DNA of 64,000 nucleotides from Talaromyces rugulosus (Eukaryota; Ascomycota; Eurotiomycetes; Eurotiales; Trichocomaceae): NCBI RefSeq assembly GCF_013368755.1, contig NC_049562.1, positions 1,240,001-1,304,000 of the forward strand, written 5' to 3'. The translations under genes and the position numbers were made by a program. Each line of letters starts with the position of its first letter. The stretch's first letter is position 1. Shown here in pieces: positions 57,276 through 64,000 of the stretch. The notes under the pieces were generated by a model, which ran no database searches, had not been told where the DNA came from, and saw only the letters and a program-made list of their open reading frames with translations.

Positions 57276-58822
57276 TTAAGCAGAGCCTGCAGGCTCTACC
57301 TCTTGCTGCGCAGGCGGCGGAGGTTGGATATACTGAGGGTTTTTGTTAGGGCCGACAAGGACTTGATGGTGTCTCTGAATCTGTTGTTTCTGCAGTATCT
57401 GCTGCTGCGCAACCTCGGGCGTTGGAGCGATTTCAGGAGCTTGTCGGTAGAGAAGGATTTCGGACTGCTTGAAGTAACGTCGGGCATCTAGTTACAAGAG
57501 GAAGAAAAGTCAGTCGGCTGTCAGAAAGAATAATATCTGCCGAGTATCCTCCCCGGTTTGATAGGTAGCGTGGGGTTTTGGGTAGCGGAAGGCGGAAGAG
57601 GACTAAGCAACTTCCGCGACGCTAACCCCAGTACAATAATACCGTATTGATAGCGCTTCAATAGCCGTCGGGTATTGAGTCGGCTATCAACACGTACTAC
57701 CTTACTGAAACCCATTTCCGTTACGGCCTCGGCAGTAAATGACACGAACAGTAGATGGATCAGGGCAATGCGGGGGTGGACAGACCTTCGTCGATCAAAA
57801 CCAGACTCAAATAGTACCTGGTCGAGTATTTCTTGTTGACGTCGCGGAACGTTGGAGTCAAGTCGAAACCGCCAAGGAACAGTCGAATAGGAATCGTTTC
57901 ACCTAAGATCACATCGTTAGCGTTATTTTTATCCCTGTATTACAGTGTCTCCGTGTGCAAACCTCGTGATGGCGATCCGTCCATGATCTGTCAAGTCTCG
58001 ATCAGCAAAAGATCTCTCGCGGGATTATCCGTTCAAGGAGCCTTACCTCAAATCGCACTAATGTTTCGCTTTCATTGTACTGGTTTGGTGCGGCGCCAGT
58101 AGTTTCCCGCCGAATGATAGACAGCTCCATGTGCTTGATCTTGAGGCGGACTAAAAGAAAGTATATCCGGCCGACGATGACATCTTTGAGGTGGTATTGC
58201 GATTTGGAGTACTCAAACTCAATGTGCAGGCAGTCTTCAATTCCAACGTCCATTTTGATCGGGCTGTTGGTCTCTGGTGGCATACGATATGAGTAGACCC
58301 AGAGATCCTTTTCCCGTATGACATCGGCCATGCGTCGAGAAACTGTGACCCGCACAAAGTACCGCAGCTTGACGTTGATGCCATTGTATGATTCGTACTG
58401 CTTCTCGACGTTTTTGAAGTTGAATGGGAATGTTTGCGGGTGCTGGAGCTCGCCGGGGGCCGCAAGCTCTTGAACAAGAGAAAGGAATTCGTAGTGGTTA
58501 CCACGGTCAAAAAACATTTCTAGACAAGAGCGGTCAGCGAATGTGTTGGCCAGAGAAATCTCTGCATAGAGAGTAAGACGAGGTTGCCAGAGCTGGTCGT
58601 ACCAATCGAGCCGATGAACTGCACCTTGATGCCAGTGTGTTCTAATCGCTTTCCATCTTTGGGTCGAACAGTGACGGCACCCTTGATGGACTCTCCATCC
58701 ATGTACAGCGGGGCCTTTTCCCGACGGTCCTTGTCGAGCTTGACGTCTACAGCCTGTCGGTCATCGGTATCCTCGAGCACGATATCGATATCGACCGGTG
58801 TGGAGAAGAAGAACGGAGCCAT
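57276..58822 (-). CDS. vps26: Retromer subunit VPS26
   Basis: Arrestin-fold subunit of the retromer cargo-recognition complex, endosome-to-Golgi retrieval. Five exons: 58822-58603, 58519-58047, 57987-57963, 57902-57786, 57487-57276; 348 aa. Exon 3 is only 25 nt (IMDGSPSR) and is needed for the family motif RFEIMDGSPSRGETIPIRLF. Others: MAPFFFSTPVDIDIVLED, HTGIKVQFIGSIEMFFDRG, FLSLVQELAAPGEL, INVKLRYFVRVTVSRRMADV, EYSKSQYHLKDVIVGRIYF, FLGGFDLTPTFRDVNKKYS and YYLSLVLIDEDARRYFKQSE. The tail is Gln/Pro-rich. Intron 57785-57488 (298 nt) is long for this gene set. Adjacent and convergent to MON2, another endosome/Golgi gene. Confidence 0.97.
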
Positions 58823-60471
58823 TGCAGCGCAGGGAAGGCTCGAGTTCTTTTCGTAAAATCAAGTGTTGACGCACAATGGAGTTATCCAAATCGAAATATA
58901 TCTCGCTTCTGTCCTCGGCTCGTGACTGTTGTTCTGGTGGAAGTTGATTGTGCTGTGCAGTCAGTTGTCTGCCTGGGCGGTGCAGTTGAGGCAAGTCCTG
59001 GGTTACGTAATCCACTCCTCCGCATACAACGATAAGCTTAGCCACCACGTGTAGAAGTGCATCTTTGACACGGGTTTTCAAGTTTGGAAATCTGTTAGAA
59101 TTGATAAGGATCCTGTTCCAAAAAAAAATTTGATGAGGATTATCCTAGTATTCATCTATTTGCGGTGGTGAATAGTTGACATCAATATCAATTGATGTAT
59201 GTATCTGATAATAGCCAACATACAAGAGGGAAATTGACTGTTCCAGATATTAGACTTTCTAGGTGGTTCAAAATGTATTAATATCCGATGCTTTTGAGAT
59301 TAACTCACAATTGCGATCATTTCAAATGTTGCTGCCAACATCAAAAGGCCCTTGCAGCTATGTGTACATATAGTAAGTAAATATATATAACGCCCACACG
59401 CCTTGCATGACTGAACGTATAACTGGACAGAAGTTGACATGTACTTTAATACATACAATACAGTAGAAGAGAGCATACATTTCCAAAAATTGTCAGCTAT
59501 ACAAGCCAATTGGCATAGAGTCTGCAGAATACAACAGTGTATTTGCATCACCGGTTAAACTCGCACAGTAATAACAATACAGAGAAGTTAGCGTGGGGGT
59601 ACCCTCCCGGCATTTATAATACCCGCGCTGTCTCGGCCGTGTATTGCGGGGGCCATTTCCTGGTTTTTGCAGCTTGTGAGTGGGCAGGCGGTCTCCTGAA
59701 TGATGTCACGATGCGGTTCTAGGAGCAGGAATACTGTCAATTACCATAAATACGGAATCCAAGAGAGCGGTTTTGATCGGAAAATGGAAACACCAACGCA
59801 TAAAAAAGCCGAACAGGTCGCTTTTTTGCACCTGGCCATGATAGAAATAGTTGACCAGCGAGGTGACTAGTCGATTGGAGAAATGTGTCATGCGACCTAT
59901 CATCTGCACCTGGCCGCCCAGTTGCAAATCGTGGAAGAAGAATAAACAATAGTGTCTGTCGTATTGTTGGTATTAATTACTAGCTCGTGTGCCCCCCGCG
60001 CCGGCTTTCCCCTTACCAGCCGGCTGGAAGAGGCCGTCTCCACCGGCCATTGCGCCGTCAGTCTCGAGCAGTACGTCGAGGCTAAAGAGATCAGAAATAA
60101 TCATCAGTCGATTGCCGGTTCTTTTCTCTCTCTCTTTCTGCTAAGATGTTAGTGCTGGTGGACCCGCAAGATTCCCCTGTTGTTCTTAAGGCAAAGAAAC
60201 CCACATTGTCCTTTACACCTCCGTGATCACATACATACTCCTTCCTTGCCTTACTCGTTTTTCGCTCTTCTCTCCCACCGCCAATTCAGTCGCTTTTGAA
60301 ATCCGACCTCTCAGTTTTGGGAACAACAATAGAACTCCGATTCTTCTCTCTCGCCCAGAGAACCGCAATTGGTAGACCTATCAGCGACTAGATCTTTGGG
60401 TCGTTGAAAGCGCATCGGCGAACTGTGGTTTACTCTTAAACTTAGCCTTCCCACCTTGTTCCGCCGACAAA
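58823..60471. other. VPS26 / gluconokinase divergent intergenic region
   Basis: About 1.65 kb holding both promoters. AT-rich in the middle (about 59100-59550), with a TC-rich run at about 60122-60138 and the gluconokinase leader at the right. Short minus frames (59300-59551, 59706-59927) have no family features. Confidence 0.45.
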
Positions 60472-61234
60472 ATGCTCTCTGCCAACAACGACAAACCCGC
60501 AAACGCATTGAGCACGCCAGTTTTTAACATGCCAACATCCACCACAACCAGCAGCAAGGCATACTACCGAATGGATTCACACGAGCGGCGCGGCGTGGAA
60601 ACGCAGCCGTTGCAACATATCTGGATCGTCACGGGGCCTGCGGGCTCGGGCAAGACGACCGTTGCCCAGAAACTCCAAGCTGAGCTGGGGTTGCCTTTTC
60701 TCGAAGGAGACGACGTACGCTTTTTTTTCTCTTCACTTTTCTTTTCTTTCCACGTAACTGACCATTAATTCTATACAGTTCCACCCGCCAGCCAACAAGG
60801 AGAAAATGGGCAATGGTACACCGCTGAACGACATGGATCGATGGGACTGGTTGATCTCGTTGCGCGACGCCGCCGTAAACACACTCTCAACCCCAGAGTC
60901 CGACAATGCTTCTCAAGTGCCCTCGGGCGTGATCATGTCTTGCTCAGCCCTAAAGCTCAAATACCGGGATGTCATCCGCGTAGCTGCCTATGACCACCCC
61001 AGCGTGCGAATTCACTTTATATACCTCAAGGCAGACGAAAACGCGCTCATGGCGAGAGTGATGGGCCGCTCCAGCCACTACATGAAGGAAAATATGGTCC
61101 GCTCTCAATTCGAAGCTCTCGAGGACCCGTGCGACGAGAAAGATGTGCTTGCAGTCGATGTTGATACTTCGCCGGAAGAGGCCCAGAGGCGGGTCTCGGA
61201 GACGGTGGCCAGGAAGCTTGCGGAATACAAATGA
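60472..61234 (+). CDS. Gluconokinase (EC 2.7.1.12)
   Basis: ATP-dependent phosphorylation of D-gluconate to 6-phosphogluconate, feeding the pentose phosphate pathway. Exons 60472-60714 and 60779-61234; intron 60715-60778; 232 aa. A 48-residue Thr/Ser-rich N-terminal extension precedes the core. The Walker A loop is GPAGSGKT (55-62), followed by LGLPFLEGDD joined to FHPPANKEKMGNGTPLNDMDR (the substrate-binding region rejoined by splicing). Further motifs are WLISLRDAA, SCSALKLKYRDVIR, FIYLKADENALMARVMGR and HYMKENMVRSQFEALEDP. The C-terminus ends VARKLAEYK. Converges with the BCKDH E2 gene. Confidence 0.96.
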
Positions 61235-61505
61235 TAGGAGAGGGACACAAATGAAATATAGGCTGCGTTTTGGTGTTTGGTAATTTGGGAGCATCAGCAT
61301 GGATTCATGTTTGTATATGGCATTGGTTTTAGGTTTTTCTCTCTCTCTTTCAGGTTTCTTCTCTTGTGTCGTGAGACATTTTATAGCAAGCAATTATTTG
61401 ACATCATTATAAACACATATAACCAATTACGAGTTTGAGTTTTTGTAGCGTATTAGTACGTTGACACAATGTTCAATTAATCTATACATAATCTACCTAT
61501 TGACA

Positions 61506-63122
61506 TCATCTCAGCCTCAGCAGCATTCTATCAGGCGACTCGATAAAGTCTCGGACTTTATTCGCCATGCGAGCCATCGTAGCTCCATCAATAACCCGAT
61601 GGTCAGCGCTCCAGCTGAAATTGACGAGCTCGGCTTTCGTCACTTGTCCGGCCTCGTCGAACACGGGCAGAACCCTGGATCGGCCAACGCCCAAGATCGC
61701 GACTTCGCTCGACACGATCACGGGCGAGACATAGGTGCCGCCAATGTTGCCGATGTTGGATACGGTAAACGTGCCCCCGGTCAAATCAGCCGGGGTGAGC
61801 TTGCCTTCCTTTCCGAGGGCGCTCAGGCGGGATATCTCAGCAGCAATGTCTGAGATGGATCGTGCCGCGACGTTTTTGATATTCGGGACAATTAGACCTT
61901 GGGGAGTGTCCATTGCGACTCCGATGTTGTGGTTCCTGCGCATTATGATCGTTGGTTTCTTGGGGTCGGTTGTGTCGATCTTTGCATTCAGGATCGGGTA
62001 TTCTTCCAGCGCCAGAGAGACGGCTTTGACAATAAAGGAGAGGGATGTGATTTTCTGAGCACTGGTAGGATCGCTGGAGAGCTTGCGCCGAAGTGTCGTG
62101 ACAGCATCGATATTGAGCTCGTCTGTGAATAGGAAATGGGGGATCTGTAGGGACTTGGTCATGGTCTTGAACATCTGGGACTGCATATGCGTCAATGGTT
62201 CACGCGTCTCGGACTGTTGGGTATCAATTGTCGTGGCTGGTCTAGCAGCAGGAACTGCTGCTGTTTGTTGTGTTGTGGTGATAGGTTGTTGACCCCTCGT
62301 GGCGGCGAACTTTTGAACATCGTCCTTGGTGACTCGTCCATCTTTGCCAGTTCCCGTCACATCAAGGATGTTGACATTCAAGTCTTTCAAAAGGCCCCTC
62401 ACAGCCGGTGTTGCGAGAGACGCATATTTTGATTGCGGTTTTTCTTCAGGGACATGAGGGACTGCTTCAGAAGTATCAAGTTGCGAGACTTCTGTGGGCT
62501 GCTGCGCGGGCTGTGACTCGACTGGCTCTGGCTGTGCGACAACAACAGCGTCGTCTGGATATTGTGCATCATCGACCTCGATATCACACAGGGCCTAGGA
62601 AATATGTATTCTTAGATGTGCACTCTATCAAACAAGGATACACCGTAGGACTCACCTTTCCCGTTGGCACTGTATCGTCTGTCTGGAAATGGAGCTTCTT
62701 AATCACGCCAGCATATCGCGACGTTATCTGCAAGGAGAGTCAGTCCTGTTTCATGCTGAACAAGGTGAAAGAAACATACGTCGTCCACGGCCTTGTCGGA
62801 TTGATATTGACAGAGCGGCTTCCACTCCTCCACATGTGCGCCCTCCTCGACGTACCATTGAATGATCTGGACTTCGGTGATGCCTGGACGGAAAACAGAT
62901 CAGCCAGGGAATAAACCTAGCCAACAAAATAACCAAAAAAAAAGACTCACCTTCGCCAACGTCCTTGAGAACCTGCGATCTGGTGCCCCAACATGCTGCG
63001 GAGCCATGGAAGGCGCGGCGACTGTGGAGACCAGCGAGCGCGAGCGATTGCAGAGCAATTGAATGCCCGCTGCGATATGTGCTGCGGCTGAGGAGCCGCC
63101 TGGAACAGTGTAGCAAACTCAT
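61506..63122 (-). CDS. DBT: Branched-chain 2-oxoacid dehydrogenase E2 (dihydrolipoyl transacylase)
   Basis: Mitochondrial transacylase core of the BCKDH complex degrading Leu, Ile and Val. Exons 63122-62951, 62883-62780, 62727-62656, 62594-61506; 478 aa. A mitochondrial presequence (SLLHCSRRLLSRSTYRSGHS) precedes the lipoyl domain, with lipoyl Lys88 in QYQSDKAVDDITSRYAG. The peripheral-subunit-binding domain follows (YASLATPAVRGLLKDLNVNI, GKDGRVTKDDVQKF). The catalytic domain has PHFLFTDELNIDAV, NIGVAMDTPQGLIVPNIKNV, GGTFTVSNIGNIGGTYVSPV and SADHRVIDGATMARM with catalytic His and Asp. The QSDKA form of the lipoyl motif and overall pattern favour BCKDH over pyruvate or 2-oxoglutarate E2. Confidence 0.95.
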
Positions 63123-63842
63123 CTTGCGCTGGTCACAGTATTATGAAAAGAAAAAGAGAAAAAGAAGGGAAAAAAAGATTCATTGTGGTGTAGCAGGTCA
63201 TCAGTTTGGATTGCGGAGGGCGGCTAGAACGGGCAGAGCAGGCTTATCGCGGCGCCGACGGTAGCCGAGCTCTATCTCCTCTTTCCTATTCTTGACACCA
63301 ACAACATTGAACGATAATGAACAGATTAGAAATCTCGCTTTTATAAGGATGTCGCAAAGTTCACGGTAATATTGCGGCCACCATCTTTATCGTCCCTCAT
63401 ACATGACACTCCTTGCCTCTTTAGCTCTGGAGGCTTTGCAGTAGGATTACCCCGCAATCAAGAAGAGCAATGTCCTGTCTTCTTAGGGCTGACATCGGTA
63501 GTTTTACTTAGGAGGGCTTATACTATAGATGACCTTGTCTATATTAATTGGCATTCCTAATAGAACATACAGCAATAATAACCTTGAGCGCTGCAGTTGT
63601 TCTGTTCGCGTCGTTGATGCGCCAAGAACCACACAGCTCGGCGCACCGCGGTGATTGGCGAATACACAGCGCATCAGCTCAGTGGAGATGGACGAGCACG
63701 ACGCGAGGAGGGGCACAACGCTGGGCATTGATTGCATCTCATCTTTGCAGTCACCTCGCAGTCACTCGCTGCTTCTGCCATCAGCACTGCTCATCAATCA
63801 ACCGACCCTTTTGTTTCTGCACAACCCATATTCCACGCCACA
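63123..63842. promoter_or_regulatory. Divergent upstream region of BCKDH E2 and the edge gene
   Basis: About 720 bp; no gene seen. It must contain both promoters. Confidence 0.4.
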
Positions 63843-64000
63843 ATGGTCGCGCAAGCTCTCACCATCCGCAACCTGACCTCCACCCCCATCGAGCTCAAGC
63901 TGGTGGAACGCTTCCGCCCGCAGGAGAAGAAAGATAGCATCGAGGGCTTTGGAGCCTTGGCCAAAAACTTGACGCGCATGGTTACAAACGTGACTCGCTC
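63843..64000 (+). CDS. N-terminus of a fungal protein running off the right edge (unassigned)
   Basis: ATG at 63843 in good context (CACAATGG). The frame is open to the end of the window: TIRNLTSTPIELKLVERF, then FGALAKNLTRMVTNVTR. The start recalls fungal proteins annotated as PLC-like phosphodiesterases with an N-terminal beta-rich domain. With 53 residues visible this is only a guess. Confidence 0.6.
   Translation, partial: MVAQALTIRNLTSTPIELKLVERFRPQEKKDSIEGFGALAKNLTRMVTNVTR

Noticed and set aside
59706..59927. 73-codon minus-strand frame in the VPS26/gluconokinase spacer
   Set aside because: It begins at TTG, has no motif and no splice signals that extend it.

Overview
This window is nuclear DNA of a filamentous ascomycete, most likely a Eurotiomycete (Aspergillus/Penicillium/Talaromyces relatives). 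Genes are separated by about 0.3-2 kb. Most are split by introns of 45-90 nt with GTRNGT-like donors, CTRAY-type branch points and YAG acceptors. The gene set is a typical Pezizomycotina one: cotA kinase, nimE-like cyclin B, Zn2Cys6 regulators and fungal-type RPP40 and ACL4. No bacterial operons, phage, CRISPR arrays, rRNA or convincing tRNA genes were seen. The genus cannot be fixed by eye.

Layout. 1-12.6 kb: TIM54 (runs off the left edge, -), cotA NDR kinase (+), SF3a66/Prp11 (-), tubulin chaperone E (+), a U1-type zinc-finger spliceosomal protein (+) and a Zn2Cys6 factor with a spliced leader (+). 13-18.4 kb: D-2-hydroxyacid dehydrogenase (-), CWF19 (-), GPN-loop GTPase 1 (+). 18.4-25.6 kb: a gene-poor, probably accessory stretch with a maltose/galactoside-type O-acetyltransferase, a small membrane protein, a broken or unresolved coding remnant and an unknown Ser/Thr/Pro-rich protein. 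25.8-34.8 kb, all on the minus strand: RPP40, THO3, a second Zn2Cys6 factor and mitoribosomal L2 (RML2). 36-43.8 kb: cyclin B (+), HIT protein (+), TRM11 (-), sirtuin (-). 43.8-45.8 kb: gene-poor, with a second coding remnant. 45.8-64 kb: ACL4 (-) divergent from GIR2 (+), LYR protein (-), MMS2 (-) divergent from MON2 (+), VPS26 (-), gluconokinase (+), branched-chain dehydrogenase E2 (-) and an edge gene (+).

Functionally this is mostly housekeeping. Several genes serve RNA metabolism (SF3a66, U1-type zinc finger, CWF19, THO3, RPP40, TRM11). Others serve ribosome or translation support (ACL4, GIR2, RML2), mitochondria (TIM54, RML2, LYR protein, BCKDH E2), polarity and cell cycle (cotA, nimE) and Golgi/endosome traffic (MON2 and VPS26, adjacent and convergent). 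Exon borders were built by hand from splice signals, frame closure and family conservation; every multi-exon model listed closes in frame.

The points most worth checking are a GC-AG intron in the sirtuin, two stop-free introns of 3n length (TBCE with a TC microsatellite, RML2), leaders in which all upstream ATGs lie inside putative introns, two coding remnants and a dispersed TACTCCGTA palindrome. I found no evidence of a wholly new biological system.
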